A stretch of 64,000 bases of DNA, from the NCBI GenBank assembly GCA_964549105.1, contig CAZJTZ010000010.1, positions 1 through 64,000 on the forward strand, read 5' to 3'. The notes under the pieces were generated by a model. It ran no database searches. It was not told where the DNA came from and saw only the letters and a program-made list of their open reading frames with translations. The position numbers were made by a program, and so were the translations under genes. Source of the DNA: Hydrogenedens sp964549105 (GTDB lineage Bacteria; Hydrogenedentota; Hydrogenedentia; Hydrogenedentales; Hydrogenedentaceae). The number at the start of each line of letters is the position of its first letter. Position 1 is the stretch's first letter. Below, piece after piece: positions 17,656 to 25,613 of the stretch.

Positions 17656-17657
17656 AA

Positions 17658-18308
17658 ATGACTGAAACTCTCTTTCAAGATAAACTCATTAATATAATTC
17701 CTCAAACCTTTGGAAAAGTGCTGGTTATCAACTTTTTTGAAGAACATCTAATACAGCATTTAAAGCAAAACAAAGAACTTTCTCTTGTTGGTATTTCAAC
17801 AGAAGAAACGCAGAGTATCTCTTGTGAACAGGAATTTAATTTTATACACTATCTTAAAATGGGGAAAAATGAACTCCCGTATGAAAATAAATATTTCAAC
17901 TTTATTATTGGCAAAAATATCTTTACTGAATGTTTCAGCCTGCCTAAAACAATTAGCGAACTAAACCGTGTTTTATCCCCTGACGGCATTTTAATGTGTA
18001 TAGAACCCAATGTCCAATTTTATCCTTATTTCATAAATTTGTTAGAAGGAAATTGGGATGAAACTCTTGGGGAAGACAAGCCTAAACTCCATTTTTTTAC
18101 TCAGGAATCTTTGTCTATTTTATTGTCAAATTCATCGTTTCATGTTCTAGCAAAAGCACCCATAGAAATTGCTTCTTCTGAATCATTTATAATAGGTCCA
18201 GACAAATTTGTCCATACAGGTAGATACCATATAGGTCCTTTAAGCAATGACGAATACAAAATGTTTTTATGTAAGAAGTTTCTTATCCTGGCATCAAAAT
18301 TAAAGTAA
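17658..18308 (+). CDS. Degenerate SAM-methyltransferase-like protein
   Basis: The preferred start is the ATG at 17658, two bases after the ald stop; an in-frame ATG at 17625 lies inside ald. The 216-residue product ends its fold like a class I methyltransferase of the Methyltransf_11 type: LPYENKYFNFIIGKNIF (motif II-like), ISELNRVLSPDGILMCIEPN (motif III-like). The SAM-binding glycine loop is missing: the equivalent strand reads GKVLVINFFEEHLI, with no GxGxG. It may therefore be non-catalytic or very divergent. It is placed between alanine dehydrogenase and a sugar isomerase gene. The function is not assigned. Confidence 0.6.
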   Translation: MTETLFQDKLINIIPQTFGKVLVINFFEEHLIQHLKQNKELSLVGISTEETQSISCEQEFNFIHYLKMGKNELPYENKYFNFIIGKNIFTECFSLPKTISELNRVLSPDGILMCIEPNVQFYPYFINLLEGNWDETLGEDKPKLHFFTQESLSILLSNSSFHVLAKAPIEIASSESFIIGPDKFVHTGRYHIGPLSNDEYKMFLCKKFLILASKLK

Positions 18309-18319
18309 GGAAATCTTTT

Positions 18320-19207
18320 ATGAACATCGCAATTCGAGATGAAGTTTTGCTTCAGGCTTTCCCAAATATTGAAGAGGGGTTAAATTACTTAAGTTTAAAC
18401 CACCTTGAACTACATCTCGACAATGCCTTCCATGTATATAACCTGAACTCAAACGCAAAAATTTCTTTAAATTCCGATGAACAATTATCTTCTTTTAAGG
18501 AAAATTTACAGGAGCGAGGCTTTGAAGTATCTGCATTGCTAACCGGATGGGATATAAGTATGTATCCAGTAGAACAAACGGTTGCATGGTTTAAACAAGC
18601 AATCTATATCGCTAATGTGCTGCATGCAAAGGCAATCCGTGTGGACTCCATATTACAGCAAGAACACCTATACTCCTTCGGCAAAAAGGTAGAACTGTAT
18701 TATGAGGTTTTTTCTGAAATTCTTGCTGAAGAAAAAGAAACTACTGTCGAATTTGGACTTGAAAACCACGGGAAAGAGGGAAATAATCCTATCTTTTTGC
18801 TCTCTGTGGTCAAAACTATTAATGACCCAAGATTCGGTCTAACATTGGATTTTGGAAACTTCTATTGGCGAGGTTATCCATTATCTGAAACGGAGGCTAT
18901 CTTAAAATTACTTGCCCCTTATGCCAAATATATACACATTAAAAACATCGCATATCCAGAACCTGTGCAAGAGGTCTATCGCGAGACAGGCTGGGAATAT
19001 AAAACTTATGTATGCCCTATTTATAAGGGAGATATTAATATTGAACTTATACTTGCTGAATTAAAAAATTGTTCCTACAAAGGTGCAATATGTATTGAAG
19101 AGGAATCCCTACACTTATTCCCTGACCCCAATGAGAAAAAAGAAGTCCTGAAACAGGATATTGAATTTATAAACGAGATTACAAACGATATACAATTTGA
19201 CAACTAA
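18320..19207 (+). CDS. Sugar phosphate isomerase/epimerase family protein (TIM barrel)
   Basis: The protein has 295 residues and no signal peptide. The xylose-isomerase-like TIM barrel of the IolE/UlaE/tagatose-epimerase group is recognisable from ETTVEFGLENHG (metal-binding Glu), DPRFGLTLDFGNFYW (Asp and nearby residues), YAKYIHIKNI (His) and GAICIEEE (final Glu). These form the usual Glu-Asp-His-Glu metal site. It probably isomerises, epimerises or dehydrates a sugar or inositol derivative in the cytoplasm. It lies 36 bp before the GH36 alpha-galactosidase gene, consistent with carbohydrate catabolism. GGAAATC lies about 9 bases before the ATG. Confidence 0.8.
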   Translation: MNIAIRDEVLLQAFPNIEEGLNYLSLNHLELHLDNAFHVYNLNSNAKISLNSDEQLSSFKENLQERGFEVSALLTGWDISMYPVEQTVAWFKQAIYIANVLHAKAIRVDSILQQEHLYSFGKKVELYYEVFSEILAEEKETTVEFGLENHGKEGNNPIFLLSVVKTINDPRFGLTLDFGNFYWRGYPLSETEAILKLLAPYAKYIHIKNIAYPEPVQEVYRETGWEYKTYVCPIYKGDINIELILAELKNCSYKGAICIEEESLHLFPDPNEKKEVLKQDIEFINEITNDIQFDN

Positions 19208-19243
19208 AATTTCCCCCATACCTACCTGAAAAGGAATACAACT

Positions 19244-21253
19244 ATGTGGAAATTTTTTTGTGTTTTAATCTTTGGTGCTTTTTTTCTTGTCTATTCTGCA
19301 ACGGCACAAACCCTGCCCTCTTCTGATGAATTATCTATAGCCAGTTCTTGTTATGAACGATGGTTTGGACAAGGTGTAACCAACAACATGGACTTATTCC
19401 CCGGCTCATTAACAATCGGCAACATTCCAACATCTCAAAACCCAGAAAAATGGAAACGCAAAATTACCTCCGAAGAAAGCAAGGGCACAAAATCTTCCGT
19501 TTTAAAACTAACAGACACAGAAGCAGGTCTTTTAGTCCGTTATGACGCCATTTTATACATGGATTTCCCTGTAATAGAATGGACTGCTCATTATCAAAAT
19601 ATTAGTGATAAAAATACGCCCTTACTTCAAGACTTAAAAACCATTGATACCCTCTTTCCTGAATTTAAAAGCCAGAAAACAGTATTACACAGGAATAAAG
19701 GCGATAATTGTGTTCCCGATAGTTACGCCCCAATAACTGAACCAATGAATCCCGATTCAAAAATAGTTCTTGCAAACACAGGTGGACGACCTACACAGAC
19801 AACTTTCCCTTACTTCAACTTTGAGCGAGATAATGCAGGTCTCATCTTTGCAATCAGTTGGAATGGACAATGGGCATGCCAGTTTAGTCGTGATGTTGAC
19901 GGAACTCTCTACATACAGGGGGGACAGGAATTAACCCATTTCATATTATATCCGGGCGAAGAAGTGCGTGGACCCAGAGTAGTGCTTCTATTCTACACCG
20001 GTGATAAACAACATGGCCAAAACCTCTGGCGGCAATGGATGATTGCACACAATTTACCCCATCCTTACGGTGCACCTCCAAAAGTGCCTATGCTGTTTGG
20101 TTGCAGTTCACATCAATACGGCGAAATGGTTAACGCAAATACAGATACTCAAAAGATGTTTATTGAAAAATATGTCCAGCGAGGTTTCCATCTGGATTAT
20201 TGGTGGATGGACGCAGGCTGGTATCCCTGTGATGGACAATGGCCCAAAACGGGAACATGGGAAGTGGATGAAACCCGTTTTCCCGGTGGATTTAAACCTA
20301 TCTCCGATTTTGCACATAGCAAGAATATAAAAATACTTGTATGGTTTGAACCTGAACGCGTTCATCCGGGTACCTGGCTAACTGAAAACCATCCCGAATG
20401 GATTTTAGGTGGAAAAGATGGGGGTCTGCTAAATTTAGGTAATCCTGAAACCCGTCAATGGCTCACTGACCATATTGATACATTGCTAACGCGTGAAGGG
20501 ATAGATCTATATCGCCAGGATTTCAATATGGACCCGTTGGATTATTGGAGGAAAAATGATACACCTGAACGACAGGGAATAACCGAGATACGACACATAG
20601 AAGGTTATCTTGCTTATTGGGATGAACTGCTTCGCCGACATCCAGATATGTTAATTGATTCCTGTGCCAGTGGCGGTAGACGAAATGACCTTGAGACATT
20701 ACAACGAGCCGTGCCTCTACTACGAAGCGACTATATCATGGAACCCATTGGAAACCAGTGTCATACATGGGCACTGGCAGACTGGTTCCCATTCTTTGGC
20801 ACAGGCACTTCAAAAACATCTGACTACGAAATTATGAGCGTCCTTTTGCCAAGTTTTACTGCTTGCTTTGACCAAAGGCAGGATGATATGGATTGGCAAA
20901 GAATACAAGAATTAGTAGAGCAACGAAACATATATAGTGACTGCTATTACGGTGATTATTATCCACTTACTCCATATTCGCTGGATAAAAATGTATGGAT
21001 AGCATGGCAATTCAATTTGCAGAGCAAAGGGAAAGGTGTTGTGCAGGCATTCCGTCGTGAAGAGTCCGAAACAGATAACATACAATTACCTCTACACGGA
21101 TTGGACATAAACGCAACATATCAAATCACTCCACTTCGAAAAGGAATGAGCACGAGTGAATTATCTGGAAAAGATTTGATGGAAAAGGGTATTCCATTAA
21201 CCATCGCGGAAAAACCTTCTGCCCTATTTGTAATGTATGAAAAAAAGAAATAA
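19244..21253 (+). CDS. Secreted GH36 alpha-galactosidase
   Basis: The protein has 669 residues. A signal peptide (WKFFCVLIFGAFFLVYSATA, cleavage near AQT) sends it across the inner membrane. The N-terminal beta-sandwich reaches about residue 290. The TIM barrel then shows LDYWWMDAGWYP, KILVWFEPERVHPG and YRQDFNMDP, with probable nucleophile Asp426. DSCASGGRRNDLETLQRA follows, and LLRSDYIMEP gives the probable acid/base Asp496. These are characteristic of GH36/clan GH-D. Expected activity is removal of terminal alpha-galactose (or alpha-N-acetylgalactosamine) from glycans. AAAGGAA precedes the ATG. The sialidase-like gene begins about 34 bp after its stop, or overlaps it if the earlier ATG is used. 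Confidence 0.9.
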   Translation: MWKFFCVLIFGAFFLVYSATAQTLPSSDELSIASSCYERWFGQGVTNNMDLFPGSLTIGNIPTSQNPEKWKRKITSEESKGTKSSVLKLTDTEAGLLVRYDAILYMDFPVIEWTAHYQNISDKNTPLLQDLKTIDTLFPEFKSQKTVLHRNKGDNCVPDSYAPITEPMNPDSKIVLANTGGRPTQTTFPYFNFERDNAGLIFAISWNGQWACQFSRDVDGTLYIQGGQELTHFILYPGEEVRGPRVVLLFYTGDKQHGQNLWRQWMIAHNLPHPYGAPPKVPMLFGCSSHQYGEMVNANTDTQKMFIEKYVQRGFHLDYWWMDAGWYPCDGQWPKTGTWEVDETRFPGGFKPISDFAHSKNIKILVWFEPERVHPGTWLTENHPEWILGGKDGGLLNLGNPETRQWLTDHIDTLLTREGIDLYRQDFNMDPLDYWRKNDTPERQGITEIRHIEGYLAYWDELLRRHPDMLIDSCASGGRRNDLETLQRAVPLLRSDYIMEPIGNQCHTWALADWFPFFGTGTSKTSDYEIMSVLLPSFTACFDQRQDDMDWQRIQELVEQRNIYSDCYYGDYYPLTPYSLDKNVWIAWQFNLQSKGKGVVQAFRREESETDNIQLPLHGLDINATYQITPLRKGMSTSELSGKDLMEKGIPLTIAEKPSALFVMYEKKK

Positions 21254-21287
21254 CCACCAGCAAGTAAGTAATCCTTATATTTTTAAA

Positions 21288-22565
21288 ATGAGTAAGTTAA
21301 TGTTTCAAACATTATCTATAAATAAGATTTGTCTTATTCTTCTCGCCCTCCCCTTTTTTAGTGTTTTTGCTGAAGACAAACCGCTCGACTTCAAAATCGA
21401 AACGCAATGTGCCTTTAGTTATGATGGAGAGGACTTTTGCTGGTTTCATCCACGAGTAGCCACAATACCTATCATTCAAAACAATGGCTATCCGCGTATC
21501 CTCATGACTCTACAAAAACACTTAAAGGTGTCTGATTATTATTCCGGCTTATTTACCTCATATACAGATGATGGAGGAAAAACATGGACAGCACCTCAAC
21601 CTGTGCCTGAGTTGGATTGGGTAAAAGAAGAAGATGGACTTATAGCAAGTGTTTGCGATGTTACCCCTGGCTGGCACTCAGCAACAAAAAAATACATTGC
21701 TATTGGGGTACGCGTTCGCTATGATAGTCAGGGGAATCAAGTTCGAGAGCGTGCCCGTCGTGTAGATGGTGCTTATGCCGTATTTGACCCAACAGAAAAT
21801 TGCTGGACAAATTGGCAAACAATGGAATTGGGTGGAGACCTTTCTAATACCTTTTCTATTATGCCCGGCTGTACCCAGTGGTTGGTTGAGCCTGATGGAA
21901 CAATACTTCTCCCTATCTACTTCGCTAATACAAAAGATGACAATAGCAAAAATTATTCTGCAACTGTTGTCCGTTTCAAATTTGATGGTCAAAAACTTAT
22001 CTACATAACTAACGGGAATATCCTCACTCATAGCGTTCCAAGAGGATTGTGCGAACCCTCTATAACCAAATACAGAAATACCTATTACTTAACTTTAAGA
22101 AATGATGAGAAGGGTTATGTATCATGGAGCAAAGATGGACTACATTTTGAGCCCATCAAACCATGGCTATTTGATGATAGTACAGAATTGGGCAGTTATA
22201 ATACCCAACAGCACTGGGCATCACATAGCGACGGCTTGTTCCTGGTTTATACTCGCAAAGGTGCTAACAATGACCACATTATACGCCATCGTGCGCCATT
22301 GTTTATTGCACAGGTGAATCCCGACCCTGAAAAACTCTGCATTATTCGTAATACCGAAAAAATTGTGCTTCCCGAACGAGGCGCTGAAATGGGCAATTTT
22401 GGAGTTTTCCCTGTTTCCCCCGATGAAACATGGGTAACCGTCGGTGAAGGCATGTTTAATGATGCCCGTCAACGCGGTGCACAAGGTTGCGTCCTTATTG
22501 GCAAAATCCTCTGGTCTATCCCCAATCAACAAGTAATCTCAACCTTCCCACATTTCCCCAAATAG
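21288..22565 (+). CDS. Secreted sialidase-like (BNR/Asp-box) protein
   Basis: The preferred start at 21288 (or 21300) gives a clean signal peptide, INKICLILLALPFFSVFA, with cleavage before EDK; an upstream in-frame ATG at 21237 overlaps GH36 and adds a basic non-signal-like extension. The mature protein is a six-bladed-propeller-type sialidase-like domain. Asp-box motifs are TDDGGKTWTAP and WSKDGLHFEP; a propeller-like spacing of WLVEPDGTILLPIYFA is also seen. Exo-alpha-sialidase is the family label. Many relatives in environmental heterotrophs act on other sugars or are uncharacterised. With the GH36 enzyme it suggests trimming of host or algal glycans. No strong Shine-Dalgarno is visible. 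Confidence 0.75.
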   Translation: MSKLMFQTLSINKICLILLALPFFSVFAEDKPLDFKIETQCAFSYDGEDFCWFHPRVATIPIIQNNGYPRILMTLQKHLKVSDYYSGLFTSYTDDGGKTWTAPQPVPELDWVKEEDGLIASVCDVTPGWHSATKKYIAIGVRVRYDSQGNQVRERARRVDGAYAVFDPTENCWTNWQTMELGGDLSNTFSIMPGCTQWLVEPDGTILLPIYFANTKDDNSKNYSATVVRFKFDGQKLIYITNGNILTHSVPRGLCEPSITKYRNTYYLTLRNDEKGYVSWSKDGLHFEPIKPWLFDDSTELGSYNTQQHWASHSDGLFLVYTRKGANNDHIIRHRAPLFIAQVNPDPEKLCIIRNTEKIVLPERGAEMGNFGVFPVSPDETWVTVGEGMFNDARQRGAQGCVLIGKILWSIPNQQVISTFPHFPK

Positions 22566-22971
22566 CAACCAATTTGAGATAAGACATTTTATAATTCACA
22601 TACCCCCTGTCCGCTAAAAGTATTAGAAGAATTTTTAAGACATTGTGATAGATGATACGATATCTTTTCTCTTGTAAAGGTAGATAGTAATTTAACCTAT
22701 CTTCTTTTTTATATCAGAAACAACAGTGATGTTTTTATTACTTTATTTTGTCAAACAAGCATGTTTTTCGGATACAAAAAAATTTCCCTAAATGGAATTT
22801 CTATTCTTTGTAGTAAAAAAGTAAGTCTAACTTTGACATATTGCCATGAACAAAAAGTGTTCATCTCGTTGACCTGTTGTTCTGTAAAGTTTATAATAAC
22901 TGCGAATCAGAAGTTGAGAAGCAAATTAGTGAATAAAGAAACTACTTTAATTAAACATTAACAGAATAAAT
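22566..22971. other. 406-bp intergenic region
   Basis: AT-rich DNA between the sialidase-like gene and the radical SAM gene. It contains the operator-like palindrome listed at 22833-22864. A 66-codon open frame at 22761-22961 has no ribosome site and an unconvincing composition. No terminator hairpin is evident after the sialidase-like gene. Confidence 0.6.
22833..22864 (+). promoter_or_regulatory. TTGACA box with adjacent operator-like palindrome
   Basis: TTGACA at 22833-22838 is followed 7 bp later by the perfect inverted repeat ATGAACA-N5-TGTTCAT (22846-22864), a size typical of dimeric repressor sites. No good -10 hexamer follows at standard spacing, so the promoter part is weak. It is 108 bp before the radical SAM gene. 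Confidence 0.35.
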
Positions 22972-25578
22972 ATGCAAGAATCATTTGAAGCACATACGCA
23001 GTTCTGGTCAGAGATATTGCCACAGGTGGAACGACCTTCGCGTTATCTGGGGACAGAATGGAATGCTGTTCATAAGGATTTGAATGAGGTTAAATTGCGA
23101 GTTGCTTTAGCCTTTCCTGACCTATATGAACTTGGATTGGGTAATTTAGGTCTACAAATTTTATATTCGCTCCTGAATAGGCAACCTCATATCTGGGCAG
23201 AACGAGTATATGCTCCTGCTCCTGATTTGGAACAGGTTCTACGCAAAGAAAATTATCCATTATTTTTATGGGAATCCAAAGACGCAGTAAAACAATGCGA
23301 TTTGCTCGGATTTACGCTACAATCCGAACTAACTTATACCACTGTGTTGAATATTCTGGATTTATCGCATATCCCCATTTACGCTAAGGAACGGACAAAT
23401 CATGACCCTCTAATTTGTGCAGGTGGTCCTTGCTGTTTTAATCCTGAACCTATGTCCCCTTTTATAGACTTCTTCGTAATTGGCGAAGGAGAGGAGATAA
23501 TTCTGCAAATAGCCGAGTTGCTTATGAACAACAAAGATTTGGCAAGGGAAAAGAAATTAGAACTACTATCAAATCTGGAAGGTATCTATGTCCCTAAAAT
23601 TTTTAATGCCGTGTCTCTTTCTTCTCAACCACAAAAAATACATCGTGCTATTGTAAAAAAACTGTCTATTGATAATTACATAGATAAATATATCGTTCCT
23701 TTTGCACCGTTGGTACATGAGGGTCTGTCCATAGAAATTATGCGAGGCTGCACACGAGGTTGCAGGTTTTGTTTTGCAGGTTGCACATTTCGTCCTGTGC
23801 GAGAACGGACACCCGAAGAGGTGGAAACGATACTCACATCGCTGTTGCCGAATACAGGACTGGAAACGGTTACGCTGGTCTCTCTTTCTACCTGTGATTA
23901 TTCGCAAATCCAGCAGTTGCTAAACCAGACTCGACAGATAACGCAGCCAACAACCACCAGTATATCGTTGCCTTCTCTGCGTCTTGATTCTTTCTCTGTC
24001 ATGCTGGCTGATTCCGTTTCCGCAGTAAGACGCAGTGGCTTAACCTTTGCACCTGAGGCAGGTTCAGAAAGACTACGCAAATTAATTAACAAAACGGTAA
24101 CAAATGATGACTTAATGGAAATTATTCGTATTGCTTTCCGAAAAGGCTGGACTCATGTGAAATTGTATTTCATGATAGGTTTGCCCACAGAGACGGAGGA
24201 AGACATAGACGCACTCATAGACCTATCTATCCAGTGTCTTAACACAGCAAAAAAGGTTCGCTTTAATGCACATATTCATCTTGGCATATCTACCTTTGTG
24301 CCTAAGGCATGGACACCTTTCCAGTGGGCTCGACAAATCTCATTGGAAGAGACTAGAGAAAAGCAAATAAGGATTTTGAATGGATTGAAAAGATACAAAG
24401 CAATCAAGATTAGTTTTCATGAACCTGAATCATCATTTATCGAAGGAATTTTAAGTCGTGCAGACAGACGAATAAGCGAGGTCATTAAGTCCGCGTGGGA
24501 ACAAGGTGCAAATCTTGAAACCTCCGCCGATAAGGTATCTCTCGAACGCTGGACACGGGCACTCAAAGAACATGATTTGTCTGCAGAAGCGTTCCTTCGT
24601 GAACGCAATGAAGATGAACCGCTTCCGTGGGACTTTATTAATCCGGGAGTTGATAAAGAGTGGTTGCATAAAGAATGGGAAAAAGCACATCAATATAACA
24701 TCACACCTGATTGTAGGGAGACTAATTGCAATCTTTGCGGAATCCAACGCCGAAAGGACTTACAGTGTCTTCACTGGCAAAAAGGGAAAGAAGAAATTGC
24801 AACCGAAGATAAAAATCTTGATTTACCTTTACCTGCGTCTGAGTCAAATAGTTCCGTCCAGAGACTCTTATTAAAGGTAGGCAAATTGGGAGCGGCGCGA
24901 TTTTTGAGCCACCTTGAATTTCAAACAGCATGGATTCGAGTTTTTCGTCGCACACAATTGCCAGTAGCCTATTCGCAAGGTTTTCACGCACACACGCACA
25001 TCAGCATTGCCCTTCCCGCACCAGTTGGTGAAACCTTACTTGAAGAATATATTGAAACAAGACTGACCTCTGAAATGAACACAGAAGAAGTGTTCCAACG
25101 ACTATCTTCTTCTCTTCCTGACGGTTTTTCCATCTACTCTGTAGACAACATTCCAAAATCGAGCCCATCTATCATGGAACGCGTATCAGGTGTTCAATAT
25201 GCTATGGCTTTACCTATTGATAATCAATACAACAAAACACATATTGACCAGGTAATAGATTACATGCACTCGCAATTAGAACAGGTTTTATCTAGCAAAG
25301 GGAATATACCCTCTGAAACATCAGAAATAATCTCTTCTGAAATTTTAGATACACCTTCCATTGAATTTTATTCTGAAAAAAATTGCTACCTAATCCAATG
25401 GCTAACACCCGTAATAAAAGGCAAGTTCTTAAAGCCAAAACATATAAAAGAATATATGAAAGAGATAGGTTCACCTCTCCTTCCCACAACACAGACAATT
25501 AGAACGAAGACCTACCTCGACAACATTCCTCCCGCTGTCAGTTTTATCTCATTTGAAACAATAGAAAACTTTTTATAA
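22972..25578 (+). CDS. B12-binding-like radical SAM protein fused to DUF2344 domain
   Basis: The protein has 868 residues. The N-terminal part resembles the TIGR03960 family (PDLYELGLGNLGLQILY, AGGPCCFNPEP, GEGEE). The radical SAM core follows with MRGCTRGCRFCFAGC; the cluster cysteines are C260, C264 and C267. TFAPEAGSERLRKLINKTV and YFMIGLPTETEEDI are further core motifs. The C-terminal third after about residue 620 (LLKVGKLGAARFLSHLEF, YSQGFHAHTHISIALPAP) is a DUF2344/TIGR03936 domain. The two parts occur as one gene or adjacent genes across bacteria, often near rne/rng and ribosomal protein genes. They are thought to modify RNA or a translation component, but the reaction is unproved. No ribosome site is obvious. 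Confidence 0.9.
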   Translation: MQESFEAHTQFWSEILPQVERPSRYLGTEWNAVHKDLNEVKLRVALAFPDLYELGLGNLGLQILYSLLNRQPHIWAERVYAPAPDLEQVLRKENYPLFLWESKDAVKQCDLLGFTLQSELTYTTVLNILDLSHIPIYAKERTNHDPLICAGGPCCFNPEPMSPFIDFFVIGEGEEIILQIAELLMNNKDLAREKKLELLSNLEGIYVPKIFNAVSLSSQPQKIHRAIVKKLSIDNYIDKYIVPFAPLVHEGLSIEIMRGCTRGCRFCFAGCTFRPVRERTPEEVETILTSLLPNTGLETVTLVSLSTCDYSQIQQLLNQTRQITQPTTTSISLPSLRLDSFSVMLADSVSAVRRSGLTFAPEAGSERLRKLINKTVTNDDLMEIIRIAFRKGWTHVKLYFMIGLPTETEEDIDALIDLSIQCLNTAKKVRFNAHIHLGISTFVPKAWTPFQWARQISLEETREKQIRILNGLKRYKAIKISFHEPESSFIEGILSRADRRISEVIKSAWEQGANLETSADKVSLERWTRALKEHDLSAEAFLRERNEDEPLPWDFINPGVDKEWLHKEWEKAHQYNITPDCRETNCNLCGIQRRKDLQCLHWQKGKEEIATEDKNLDLPLPASESNSSVQRLLLKVGKLGAARFLSHLEFQTAWIRVFRRTQLPVAYSQGFHAHTHISIALPAPVGETLLEEYIETRLTSEMNTEEVFQRLSSSLPDGFSIYSVDNIPKSSPSIMERVSGVQYAMALPIDNQYNKTHIDQVIDYMHSQLEQVLSSKGNIPSETSEIISSEILDTPSIEFYSEKNCYLIQWLTPVIKGKFLKPKHIKEYMKEIGSPLLPTTQTIRTKTYLDNIPPAVSFISFETIENFL

Positions 25579-25613
25579 AGAGTAGAAAAAGTCAAAACAA
25601 GACCATTAGAAAA

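Noticed and set aside
17625..17657. Upstream ATG for the methyltransferase-like gene inside ald
   Set aside because: It would add 11 residues overlapping the ald C-terminus; the ATG two bases after the ald stop is better placed.
22761..22961. 66-codon open frame in the gap before the radical SAM gene
   Set aside because: No ribosome binding site, mixed Cys/Lys-rich composition without a domain, and it covers the operator-like palindrome; most likely chance.
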